In this document: piece after piece, positions 53,966 through 64,000 of the stretch
How the letters are laid out: each line of letters starts with the position of its first letter
Position numbering within the stretch: the stretch's first letter is position 1
NCBI GenBank assembly: GCA_024362935.1
Contig: JANCRA010000174.1
Location: forward strand, 1 to 64,000
Source: Setophaga petechia
Taxonomy: Eukaryota; Chordata; Aves; Passeriformes; Parulidae
DNA length: 64,000 bases
Direction of reading: 5' to 3'
Translations under genes and position numbers: made by a program
The notes under the pieces: generated by a model
Told to the model about the DNA's origin: nothing
Databases searched by the model: none
What the model saw: the letters and a program-made list of their open reading frames with translations, nothing else

Positions 53966-55460
53966 CTCACCTTCCTCATCAATTTTTGGGAGGTTTTTTT
54001 GCAGCAGTCCAACCTGGGGTTGACCTGGTCTGGGGCTGACCTTCCTCCCCTAACCCTCACCTTCCTCCCCAACTTTTAGGGAGGTGTTTTTGCATCAGTC
54101 CATCCTGTCTGGGGCTGACCTTCCTCCCCTGATCCTGATCTTCCTCCCCTGATCCTCACCTTCCTCCCCAGTTTTTGGGAGGTTTTTTGGAGCAGCCCAT
54201 CCTGTCTGGGGCTGACCTTCCTCCCCTAATCCTGATCTTCCTCCCCAGTTTTTGGGAAGATTTTTGCAGCAATCCAAGCTGTCTGGGGCTGATCTTCCTC
54301 CCCTAACCCTCACCTTCCTCCCCAGCTTTTAGGGAGGTACTTTTGCATCAGTTCATCCTGTCTGGGGCTGATCTTCCTCCCCTAATCCTCACCTTCCTCC
54401 CCTAATCCTCACCTTCCTCCCCTAATCCTCACCTTCCTCCCCTGATCCTCACCTTCCTCCCCAGTTTTTTGGAGGTTTTTTGGAGCAGCCCATCCTGTCT
54501 GGGGCTGACCTTCCTCCCCTAATCCTCACCTTCCTCCCCAAATTTTGGGAGGTTTTTTGGGGCCATCCAAACTGTCTGGGGCTGACCTTCCTCCCCTAAT
54601 CCTCACCTTCCTCCCCTGATCCTGACCTTCCTCCCCAGTTTTTGGGAGGTTTTTTTTGGAGCAGTCCCTCCTATCTGGGGCTGACCTTCCTCCCCTAATC
54701 CTCACCTTCCTCCCCTGATCCTGACCTTCCTCCCCAGTTTTTGGGAGGTTATTTTGCAGCAGTCCATCCTCCCCTAACCTTGACCTTCCTCCCCAGATTT
54801 TGGGGTTTCTTTTTGGGGCCATCCAACCTGTCTGGGGCTGACCTTCCTCCCCTAATCCTGACCTTCCTCCCCTAATCCTCACCTTCCTCCCCAATTTTTG
54901 GGAGGTTTTTTGGAGCAGTCCATCCTATCTGGGGCTGACCTTCCTCCCCTAATCCTCATCTTCCTCCCCTAATCCTGATCTTCCTCCCCAGTTTTTGGGA
55001 AGATTTTTGCAGCAATCCAAGCTGTCTGGGGCTGACCTTCCTCCCCTAACCCTCACCTTCCTCTCCAGCTTTTAGGGAGGTGTTTTTGCATCAGTTCATC
55101 CTGTCTGGGGCTGACCTTCCTCCCCTAACCCTCACCTTCCTCCCCAGCTTTTTGGGAAGATTTTTGCAGCAATCCAGCCTGTCTGGGGCTGATCTTCCTC
55201 CCTTAATCCTGACCTTCCTCCCCAGCTTTTGGGAGGTTTTTTGGAGCAATCCAACCTGTCTGGGGCTGATCTTCTTCCCCTGATCCTGACCTTCCTCCCC
55301 TGATCCTGACCTTCCTCCCCAGCTTTTGGAGGTTTTTTGGAGCAGTCCATTCTGTCTGGGGCTGACCTTCCTCCCCTAATCCTCACCTTCCTCCCCTGAT
55401 CCTGACCTTCCTCCCCAGTTTTTGGAGGTTTTTTGGAGCAGCCCATCCTGTCTGGGGCTC
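53966..55460. repeat. Composite minisatellite with 21-bp subunits
   Basis: Alternates CTAATCCTCACCTTCCTCCCC (one to four times) with AGTTTTTGGGAGGTTTTTTG, GAGCAGTCCATCCTGTCTGG and GGCTGACCTTCCTCCC. The pyrimidine-rich subunit resembles an acceptor, but no exon follows. Confidence 0.95.
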
Positions 55461-55744
55461 TTGGGGAGGATTAGAGCCCCGGGTGCTGCCAGCCCAGCTC
55501 CCCGTGCTGTGCTGGCCCACGTGAGCAGCCTGGCTGGCACTGCCAGCTCCAGCAGCTCCTGGGGACAAATCCTGGATTAGCAGAGCCCGTGGCCCTGCTG
55601 CAAGTGAAGCCCTGCTAATTAGGGTTATGTAACCGGGCAGGGCTTAATTGGGGAGCAGGATGGGGGCTCTGAGCTGCTGGAGGCTGGGCTGGTGTGGGAT
55701 TGACGGGGGTGGGATGGTTGGGATGGATGGAGATGAGAGATCTC
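55461..55744. other. Unique island, possible conserved element
   Basis: CCCACGTGAGCAGCCTGGC, AATCCTGGATTAGCAGAGCC, CCCTGCTAATTAGGGTTATG and GGCTTAATTGGGG. Several homeodomain words and a CACGTG E-box. Confidence 0.4.
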
Positions 55745-56110
55745 TGATGCCAGGCTGTGAAATTTGGGGTTTATTGCAAAGAGCCAAGTGCAGGGCCCTG
55801 CTGGGAGCTGCCAACACAGCTCAGAGCAGGACTGAGAGAAGAGAGGGGTGAAGAGGATGAGAGAGTGAGGTTCCCCTTACAATACAATAAATCTTCTTCT
55901 GGTCGTGGAATTTGGGGTTTATTGCAAAGGGCCGAGTGCAGGGAAGCTGCTGGGAGCTGCCAACACAGCTCAGAGCAGGACTGAGAGAGGGAAAGGGGAT
56001 GAGAGAGAGGATGAGAGGATCAGAGTGTGAGAGGGTAAGAGAGCGAGGTTCCTGTTACAATGCCATAAATCTTCTTCTCTCTTGAATATTTCAATTCTCT
56101 CTAACCAATC
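55745..56110. mobile_element. ERV LTR-like fragment with a 160-bp duplication
   Basis: AATTTGGGGTTTATTGCAAA, GAGCTGCCAACACAGCTCAG, AGGACTGAGAGA and ATAAATCTTCTTCT occur twice (55755 and 55910). TGAATATTTCAATTCTCTC and TAACCAATCTCTAG follow. This resembles a passerine LTR from memory. The right end merges into the 18-bp array. Confidence 0.45.
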
Positions 56111-57045
56111 TCTAGTCTGAGATACAAATCCTATAACATTTACACATCCTATAGCATTTGCAAATCCTACAGCATTTACCAGTCCTATAGCAGTTACAAA
56201 TCCTATAGCATTAACATATCCTATAGCAGTTACACATCCTATAGCATTTACCAATCCTATAGAATTTACAAATCCTATAGCAGTTACAAATCCTATAGCA
56301 TTTACCAGTCCTATAGAATTTACAAATCCTATAGCAGTTACACATCCTATAGCATTTACCAGTCCTGTAGAATTTACAAATCCTATAGCAGTTACACATC
56401 CTATAGCATTTACACATCCTATAGCATTTGCAAATCCTATAGCATTTACCAGTCCTATAGCAGTTACACATCCCATAGCATTTACACATCCTATAGCATT
56501 TACACATCCTATAGCATTTACCAATCCTATAGCATTTACAAATCTTGTATCATTTACACATCCTACAGCATTTGCAAATCCCATAGCAGTTACACATCCT
56601 ATAGCATTTACAAATCCTATAGCAGTTACACATCCTATAGCATTTACAAATCCCATAGCATTTACCAATCCTATAGCAGTTACAAATCCTATAGCATTTA
56701 CACATCCTACAGCATTTACAAATCTTGTAGCATTTACAAATCCCATAGCATTTACCAATCCTATAGAATTTGCAAATCCCATAGCATTTACAAATCCTAC
56801 AACATTTACCAATCCTATAGCATTTACCAGACCTATAGCAGTTAAACATCCTACAGCATTTACACATCCTATAGCATTTACAAATCTTGTAGCATTTACA
56901 CATCCCATAGCATTTACAAATCCCATAGCATTTACCAATCCTATAGAATTTACCAATCCTACAGCATTTACCAGTCCTACAGCATTTACCAATCCTACAG
57001 CATTTACAAATCCCATAGCATTTACCAATCCTATAGCAGGATCCC
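56111..57045. repeat. 18-bp minisatellite (CCTATAGCATTTACAAAT)n
   Basis: About 51 copies with TACAAAT, TACACAT and TACCAGT variants and GTTACA/GAATTT changes. It has low GC unlike its neighbours. A 352-residue minus-strand frame (NAIGFV-type repeats) is periodicity, not a gene. Confidence 0.96.
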
Positions 57046-57115
57046 AGCTTTTCCCTCTGGATCAGGGGCTGAGGCTCCCAGGAATTCTCTGCACCAGGAG
57101 GGGTTGGGCTGACCC

Positions 57116-57176
57116 AGTGCCCACCCAGTGCCCACCCAGTGCCCACCCAGTGCCCACCCAGTGCCCACCCAGTGCC
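57116..57176. repeat. 11-bp array (GTGCCCACCCA)n
   Basis: About 5.5 perfect copies. Confidence 0.95.
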
Positions 57177-57395
57177 CGAGGGGTTTGTCCCCCCACGAGT
57201 GAGCTCTGGCTTTTCCCAGGCCCAGATGTGGGAAATTTTATTGGAATTCTGTTTCCTGCCCTAAAAAAATCCCCATAAAAATGACTGGAGCAGCCAAAGG
57301 CTGGAACATCCCAGGTTTGGGGTCTGGTTGGGAATTTTGGGAATTTTCCCTCCCCAGCTGCTGTTCCCATTCCTCTGCCTGGGACACAGGGACAG
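57177..57395. other. Short unique stretch
   Basis: No recognised feature. Confidence 0.4.
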
Positions 57396-58340
57396 GGAGG
57401 GAGGTGGCACAAAGGGACATCAAGGAAGGTGGCACAAAGGGACATGGAAGGAGGTGGCACACAGGGACATCAAGGAAGGTGGCACACAGGGACAGGGAGG
57501 GAGGTGGCACACAGGGACATGGAGGGAAGTGGCACAAAGGGACACAAAGGAAGGTGACACAAAAGGACATGGAAGAAGGCACAAAGGGATATATGGAGGG
57601 TGGTGGCACACAGGGACATGGAAGGAGGTGGCACAAAGGGACACAGAGGGAAGGGACACAGAAGAAGGTGGCACAAAGGGACATCGAGGAAGGTGGCACA
57701 AAGGGATATATGGAGGGTGGTGGCACACAGGGACACAGAGGAAGGTGGCACAAAGGGACATGGAAGAAGGTGGCACACAGGGACAGAGAGGGAGGTGGCA
57801 CACAGGGACATGGAAGGAGGTGGCACAAAGGAACATCAAGGAAGGTGGCACAAAGGGACAGGGAAGAAGGTGGCACACAGGGACATGGAGGGAGGTGGCA
57901 CACAGGGACACAGAGGAAGGTGGCACAAAAGGACATGGAAGGAGGTGGAACAAAGGGATATATGGAGGGAGGTGGCACAAAGGGACATGGAAGAAGGTGG
58001 CACAAAGGGATACATGGAAGGAGGTGGCACACAGGGACATGGAGGAAGGTGGCACACAGGGATACATGGAAGGAGGTGGCACAAAGGAACATGGAGGGAG
58101 ATGGCACACAGGGACAGGGAGGGAGGTGGCAGACAGGGACAGGGAGGGAGGTGGCACACAGGGACATGGAAGGAGGTGGCACAAAGGGACATGGAAGAAG
58201 GCACAAAGGGATATATGAAGGGTGGTGGCACACAAGGACAGGGAGGGAGATGGCACACAGGGACATGGAGGAAGGTGGCACACAGGGACAGGGAGGGAGG
58301 TGGCACACAGGGACATGGAGGAAGGTGGCACACAGGGACG
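57396..58340. repeat. 24-25-bp minisatellite (GGTGGCACAAAGGGACATGG)n
   Basis: About 38 copies of GGTGGCACAAAGGGACATGG plus AAGGA, with ACACAGG and GATATATGGAGG variants. Long frames on both strands are array products. Confidence 0.96.
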
Positions 58341-58429
58341 CTGTTGGCTCTGTGGTGCCAGGGGAAGCCGCTGGCCCTGGCACAGCTCTGGGGGATGCCA
58401 GGGAGAGGCTGAGCTGCTCCTCCTGCACA

Positions 58430-58600
58430 GGGGGATGGAATTTGGGATCAGCCCAGTCCCACCTGGCCTGGGACACTTCCAGTGCCAGCTGTGCCAGGGC
58501 CTTGCCACCCTCTGGGGGTGATTTCTGCTGGGATCCAGGGCCCTCCTGAGCCTCATCTCCCTCTCCATGGCATTCCCTGAGGGATGTACCACCCCAAAGG
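58430..58600 (-). mobile_element. Probable CR1 LINE 3'-end fragment
   Basis: On the minus strand: GGCACTGGAAGTGTCCCAGG, CCAGGTGGGACTGGGCTGAT and upstream GGGAATGCCATGG. This resembles the CR1 end but is degraded. Confidence 0.55.
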
Positions 58601-58689
58601 GACAGTCCCTGTGGCAGTGACACCCAGGAGGGGCTGTCCCCTGCAGGACAGGCTTTTCCTGCCCATCCCTCTCTGATCCTGGTGTCCAG

Positions 58690-58860
58690 CCCACACCGAT
58701 GGTGCTGCCGAGCTTTGATCTGCTCGCAGTGATTAAATCCCCATCACCCAGACTGACAGCTTAATATTCCTTCATATTCCTCAGCCAGTGCTAAATTAGT
58801 TGTGTCTGTCTTGCCAAGGCTGCAGGAATCTTTCTGACAGCTCCAGGCACTCAATACGTT
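58690..58860. promoter_or_regulatory. Candidate conserved non-coding element
   Basis: CTTTGATC (TCF/LEF-type) at 58713-58720, then GTGATTAAATCCCCATCACC, CAGACTGACAGCTTAATATT, CCTTCATATTCCTCAGCC, GCTAAATTAGTTGTGTCTG and TTCTGACAGCTCC. AT-rich, non-repetitive, with two TGACAG (MEIS/TGIF-type) words. No reading frame. Inferred enhancer-like element. Confidence 0.45.
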
Positions 58861-59895
58861 TTTTTTCTCCTTTTTTTTCCCCTTTTTTTGCCTTTTTCTC
58901 AGTGTACAGCAGGAGTTGTGTTTGCTCTGTTCAGGGAATGCTTTCCTGAGTTTCCCACAAGCTGCTGGAGTCACTCAGTGCCTGTGGGGTGGGAGCAGCT
59001 GCCCTGGAGTGTGGGATTGGGATCTGCACAGGACCAGGCTGGGTTTTCCATAAAAAATCATGTCCTCGTGTTTTTGGAGTGATTTCCTCTCTAAGTCTTG
59101 GTTTAGGTTGAATTGCTCCTGTTTTGTGACTGAAGGCCTCGAGCTTTTGGGGTTCCTTGGAGCAGCTGATCCCTTCTGTGCCCCTATTGCATCCCCTGTT
59201 GGATCTCAGCCCTTTTGGGGTGAAATGTGGCACTTTGCGGGAGAGGAGCAGATTTCGGTGAGACTCTCTTGGCAGCAAATCCATCCCAAATCCTCTCCTT
59301 TCCTCTCCCCACAATCAGGCAGCACCTTTGGGGTGACAGCAGGGACATCCTGGAGGCTCCCAGAGGGGAATGACCCCAGATCCACCCTGAGCCAGCCTGG
59401 GGGAAGCTCTCTCCTTGCCAAGAGCTTGGGGCAGGGCAGAGCCCCCGCAGGAGCAGCTCTGCTGTGCCTGCTGCAGAGCAGGAATCCCAAGGGCAGAGTT
59501 AATCTGCAGCAGGATTAGCCGAGCGTGCGGCGTCTTGTCAGATGTGGGAGCAGCGGCCGGGGCTGTAATTCTGCCAGACAAGGGGGAGGCTCCTGCTGGA
59601 GCCCAGCCCTGCCCCAGTGACCCACTGAGGGCTGGGCTGCTGCAAATTCCCTCAAAAGTCCTTAAAAATAGCAGTGCAGAGCGTTGTGGCTGGCAGGATG
59701 GAGGATCCCGCTGGTTTCCGCTTGTGGCAGGGACGGGAGGTGCTGGAGCATCCCAGAATGTCCCGGGCTGGACGGGGCTCACAGGGTGCACCCAGCTCTT
59801 GGTGCTCTGCAGAGCATCCCAGAGGATCCCAGGTTTTCCCTCTGGAGCAGGGGCTGAGGCTCCCTGGCTCCCAGGGACTGTGTGTGCTGCAGGAG
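58861..59895. other. Unique stretch with a possible conserved element
   Basis: A T-rich patch lies at 58859-58892. 59495-59690 holds AGAGTTAATCTGCAGCAGG, GTCTTGTCAGATGTGGG and CCTTAAAAATAGCAGTGC, the last with a MEF2-type TTAAAAATAG. No coding exon recognised. Confidence 0.4.
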
Positions 59896-60725
59896 GGGAA
59901 GCAGTGACATCCCATGGCATCCCGTGGCATCCCATGGCTTCCCATCCCATCATCCCTTCCCATTCCCATCCCAATCATCCCAACCATCCCATCCCAATCA
60001 TCTCAATAATCCCTTCCCAATCATCCCAGCCATACCAATCCCATCCCAATCATCCCATCCCATCATCCCTTCCCATTCCCATCCCAGTCATCTCAATCAT
60101 CCCATTATCCCATCATCTCATCTCAATCATCCCAACCATCCCTGTCATCCCAATCCCATGCCAATCATCTCAATCATCCCATCCCCATCATCCCATCCCC
60201 ATCCCAATCCCATCCCCATCATCCCATCCATCCCCATCATCCCATCCCTATCATCCCATCCATCCCCATCATCCCATCCCCATCCCAATCTCATCCCCAT
60301 CATCCCAATCATCCCATTATCCCATCATCTCATCTCCATCCCAATCCCATCCCCATCATCCCATCCCAATCCCATCCCCATCATCCCATCCATCCCCATC
60401 ATCCCATCCCCATCCCAATCCCATCCCAATCATTTCAATCATCCCATCCCAATCATCCCATCCCCATCCCAGTCCCATCCCAATCATCTCAATCATCCCA
60501 TCCCATCCATCCCCATCATCCCATCCCCATCATCCCATCCATCCCCATCATCCCATCCATCCCCATCATCCCATCCATTCCCATCATCCCAACCATTCCC
60601 ATCATCCCAACCATTCCCATCATCTCAATCCCATCCCAATCATCTCAATCATCCCATCCCATTATCCCATCCCATCCCATCCCATCCCATCATCCCATCC
60701 CATCTCATCCCATCCCTCCTTTCTT
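59896..60725 (-). repeat. Minisatellite (CATCCCATCCCAATCATC)n
   Basis: About 830 bp of CATCCC, CCATCC, CAATCATC and CCCCATCAT words with no fixed long unit. The minus strand is G-run-rich (GGGATGGG). Confidence 0.95.
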
Positions 60726-61334
60726 TTCCCACAGAATTCCTCCCCCAGGAGCTGGGGCTGTTGGACTCTCCTGGTTTTTGGCTGAGGAGGGTTTGCAGCA
60801 CCCTGGGATCCTCAGGAGGAGTTTCCCTCACCCAGGCTCTGGGAGCTGCTGCTCCTGGCAGCTCTGAGGAGCCCAGCCTGCCTTTGGCAGGCCCTGAGCA
60901 CACGGAGTTAATTAGTGGCTGTTAATTGCGCTGGGAGTTGGGAATTGGACACGTTTGGAATTCAGAGTTGCCGTTTCCAAGTGTGGCAGCTCTGGTGAAA
61001 CTCCTGTCCAGCACTGGAGAAGGGGAACATCAATTTTTGCCCAGGGAAAAAGGAGAATTTTGCAGCTTTGGCTCCTCTCCTTCCCTGCTGGGTTGGTTTG
61101 GAGTTTGGGGTTCATTTTCTGCTCCATCTTTGCTCCCCCATGACCAATTTGCAAACCCCAGCCTGGGCTTTGGAGCAGGGATGCAAATCCTGGGGATGTG
61201 GGGGTGTTGTGGAGTCAGGCCCAGCCTGGCACCCCAGAACCCCAACCCTCGGGGAGGAGAGGATGTCCCCATCACCCGACACCTCTCCAGCCTTGCATTC
61301 CAGCTGGGACAGGCAGAGCTCTCCTGTTAGCACA
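60726..61334. other. Non-repetitive stretch
   Basis: 60905-60930 holds GAGTTAATTAGTGGC and TGTTAATTGCG (homeodomain-type). No gene recognised. Confidence 0.4.
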
Positions 61335-61985
61335 GAGTTATGGGATGGTTTGGCTTGGGAAGGACCTGAGATCCCATCCAGACCATGGATCCATCCCCTG
61401 CCATGGGCAGGGACAGCTCCCACTGCCCCAGGCTGGCCTGGGACACATCCAGGGACAGCCACAGCTGCTCTTGGGATTCTCTTCCACGGCCTTTCCACCC
61501 TCCCAGGTGGGAACTGCTCCCCAAAATCCCACCTGTCCCTGCCTGGGACACTTCAGGGACAGCCACAGCTGCTCTTGGGATCCTGTTCCACCCTCCCAGG
61601 TGGGAATTGCTCCCCAAAATCCCCCCTGTCCTTGTCTGGGACACTTCAGGGAACCAGGGACAGCCACAGCTGCTCTTGGGATTCTCTTCCATGGCCTTTC
61701 CACCCTCCCAGGTGGGAATTGCTCCCCAAAATCCCACCTGTCCCTGCCTGGGACACTTCCAGAGATCCAGGGACAGCCACAGCTGCTCTTGGGATTCTGT
61801 TCCAGGGCTATCCCACCCTCCCAGGTGGGAATTGCTCCCCAAAATCCCACCTGTCCCTGTCTGGGACACTTCCAGACATCCAGGGACAGCCACAGAATCT
61901 CTTGGGATTCTGTTCCACCCTCCCAGGTGGGAATTGCTCCCCAAAATCCCACCTGTCCTTGTCCCCTGGCATGGGAAGCCGTTCC
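61335..61985 (-). mobile_element. CR1 LINE 3' end with a 100-113-bp tandem expansion
   Basis: 61340-61470 is a CR1 3' end in reverse (GGGAAGGACCTGAGATCCC, GCCATGGGCAGGGACAGC, CAGGCTGGCCTGGGACAC). AGGGACAGCC then recurs at 61451, 61555, 61656, 61769 and 61882, with CCACCCTCCCAGGTGGGAA and CTCCCCAAAATCCCACCTG in each unit. 61965-62000 returns to CR1-like sequence (GGGAAGCCGTTCCCTGTG). Confidence 0.8.
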
Positions 61986-62295
61986 CTGTGTGCTGCCATC
62001 CCTGGGGACAGGGTCAGGGTTGTCCCCAGGGCTCTGGCACTGCCCTGGCTCTCCATGGCTCTGCTCCCCTGGATTTTAGAGGCTCCTGCAGGCTCTGGGC
62101 TCTCCCTGGATGGAGCTCTCCCATCTCCAGGTGAGCATTCCCAGCTCTCCCCAGAGCTGCTCCAGCCCTTGCAGCATCTCCGTGGCCCTGGGACTTGCTT
62201 AGCATTTCATTCTAATTAAATGGCATTTCATTCTAATTATGGCATTTAATTAGAATTGTTTATTGCTGCTGCCACTGGCTCCCTGAGCTGGCAGG
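61986..62295. other. Unique stretch with AATTA triplication
   Basis: 62203-62260 has GGCATTTCATTCTAATTA twice and then GGCATTTAATTAGAATTG, three homeodomain-type sites with about 20-bp spacing. No gene recognised. Confidence 0.45.
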
Positions 62296-63475
62296 GCTGG
62301 GAAGGGGACACTGGGGGGACACTGGGGGGACACTGGGGGGACAATGAGGGGACACTGATGGGACAGTGGGAGGACACTGGGAGAGGACAGTGGGAAGAGA
62401 CTGGGGGGACAATGAGGGGACACTGGGGGGACATTGGGAGGGACACTGAGGGGACACTGGGGGGGACATTGAGAGGACTGTGGGGGGACACTTGGGGACA
62501 CTGAGAGGAGACTGGGGGGACAATGAGGGGACACTGAGAAAACACTGGGGGGGACACTGGGGGGACACTGGGGGGACACTGAGGGGACACTGGGGGGACA
62601 ATGGGATGGACACTGGGGGGACACTGAGGGGACAATGTGGGGACACTGTGGGGGACACTGAGAGGACACTGGGGGGGACACTGAGGGGGTACTGGGGGGA
62701 CATTGAGGGGACAGTGAGGAGACACAGAGGACACTGAGGGAACAGTGGGGGGACATTGGGAGAGGACACTGAGAGGGCACTAGGGGGACATTGAGGGGAC
62801 ACTGGGATGGACACTGAGGGGACAGTGGGAGAACACTGAGGGGACACTGAGGGACACTGTGGGGGCACTGAGGGGACAGTGGGATGGACACTGTGGGGAC
62901 ACTGAGGGACACTGTGGAGACACTGTGGGGACACTGAGGGACACTGAGGGGACACTGAGGGGACAGTGGGATGGACACTGTGGGGACACTGAGGGGACAC
63001 TGAGGGGACACTGAGAAAACACTGGGATGGACACTGAGGGGACACTGAGGGACACTGAGGGACACTGTGGGACACTGTGGGGACACTGTGGGGACACTGA
63101 GGGACACTGGGATGGACACTGTGGGGACACTGAGAAAACACTGGGATGGACACTGTGGGGACACTGTGGGACACTGTGGGGACACTGTGGGGACACTGAG
63201 GGGACACTGTGGGGACACTGGGATGGACACTGAGGGACACTGTGGGGACACTGTGGGGACACTGAGGGACACTGGGATGGACACTGAGGGACACTGAGGG
63301 GACACTGTGGGGACACTGTGGGGACACTGAGGGACACTGTGGGGACACTGAGGGACACTGGGATGGACACTGTGGGGATACTGAGGGACACTGTGGGGAC
63401 ACTGTGGGACACTGAGGGACACTGTGGGGACACTGAGGGGACACTGAGGGACACTGTGGGGACACTGGGGACACT
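62296..63475 (+). repeat. G-rich minisatellite (GGGGACACTGAG)n
   Basis: About 95 copies of 11-15 bp: GGGGACACTGAG, GGGGGGACACTG, GGGACACTGTG and GGGATGGACACTG. The right half has a higher-order mix with ACACTGGGATGG. Repeated G-runs on the + strand. Confidence 0.97.
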
Positions 63476-64000
63476 TTTCCTGCTGGGCCTTCCCCCCCGA
63501 GCCCGGCCTGCCCGGGGGGTTTCTGTGCCTCCAAGGGTTAAATCCCTGCCCTGCGTTTGCGTCCTTGGCTCCTGGGTGCGTGAGGAGCTGTCAGCGCCTC
63601 GGCCTTGGATTTATTTGGGCATTAAAAAGGGCCCGGGGCGGGCGGATGCAAACACTCCCTGCAAAATGTGCCTGCAGCACAGCCCAGCCTTTCATAACAG
63701 CATTTAATTAAAGTCATATAACTTTTTTTTTTAAATTATTATTATTATTATTATTATTATTAAAAAGGAGGGAGAGGAGGGGAGGGATGATAAAATAAAT
63801 AAAGAAGTGGGGCCTGCTGAGCTGTGAGCAGAGCTTGGGGTACAAAGAGGGGGTTTAGAGTGGGGGTTTAATGGAAAAGTCATCAACAGTGTGTTGTGTT
63901 GCTCCTTATTTCCCAGCCTTGCTTGGGCTTGGGGAGAGAATTTGAAGGGGTTTCTGAATTTCCAGGCTGCTTTCCCCCCCTCTCCCCATCCTCTTCCCCC
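63476..64000. other. Unique end of window with a possible conserved element and (ATT)n
   Basis: 63600-63725 (TTATTTGGGCATTAAAAAGG, GCGGATGCAAACACTCCC, TTTCATAACAGCATTTAATT, AAAGTCATATAAC) is element-like. An ATT microsatellite lies at 63737-63763. No exon recognised before the right edge. Confidence 0.45.

Noticed and set aside
53966..55460. Repeated acceptor-like CCTTCCTCCCCAG motifs
   Set aside because: They are part of the repeat unit; no exon follows any copy.
55970..57028. 352-codon minus-strand frame of NAIGFV-type repeats, resembling a membrane protein
   Set aside because: The 18-bp period is a multiple of three, so one clean unit stays open. No start context, conservation or unique domain.
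57238..58694. Long Cys/Pro-rich frames on the minus strand and matching + strand frames
   Set aside because: Produced by the 24-25-bp array at 57396-58340; open in several phases at once, which marks a repeat and not a gene.
59415..60925. 456- and 347-codon Ser/His/Pro/Ile frames
   Set aside because: Entirely from the CATCCC-type array.
62250..63534. 390-424-codon Ser/Val/Pro/Cys frames on the minus strand
   Set aside because: Entirely from the GGGGACACTG array, open in all three phases.
1..64000. Telomeric TTAGGG arrays, tRNA or rRNA genes
   Set aside because: Looked for and not seen; the G-rich arrays have other units and no tRNA box A/B pairs were recognised.

Overview
This is vertebrate nuclear DNA, almost certainly from a bird and probably a songbird. 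Three spliced exons of a vertebrate zinc transporter are present. There are at least nine 3'-truncated copies of CR1-type LINEs, which are typical of birds and reptiles. Several stretches resemble passerine endogenous-retrovirus LTRs. The DNA is GC-rich with very dense minisatellites, as on a gene-rich microchromosome or chromosome end. No bacterial, phage or plasmid features are present.

Layout. At the left (about 1-6840) lies the 3' end of SLC39A11 (ZIP11) on the + strand: three coding exons at 3060-3158, 5055-5213 and 6234-6311, then a 3' UTR. Its introns are packed with tandem arrays. As written, the last exon lacks one base near 6270, which would remove the conserved last 13 residues. 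No further protein-coding gene can be supported to the right. That part is arrays of 5 bp to about 260 bp units, old CR1 and LTR insertions, and short islands of non-repetitive sequence rich in homeodomain-, SOX- and TCF-like words. In other vertebrates the 3' side of SLC39A11 faces the gene desert next to SOX9, so many islands may be conserved regulatory elements; this is inference. One CpG-rich island at about 24.1-25.1 kb carries a good TATA box and may start an unidentified transcript.

Summing the approximate array boundaries gives roughly half the window as tandem repeats. The most striking structures are an inverted repeat with about 0.5 kb arms of polypurine/polypyrimidine DNA (9118-10437), arrays grown from CR1 3' ends (41.8-42.5 kb, 61.3-62.0 kb, 12.7-13.3 kb), an 18-bp array apparently grown inside an LTR (55.7-57.0 kb), and a unit that is single-copy at 28.9 kb but expanded at 34.7-35.4 kb. 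Many long open frames here are products of array periodicity and are not annotated as genes. I see no undescribed multi-gene system.
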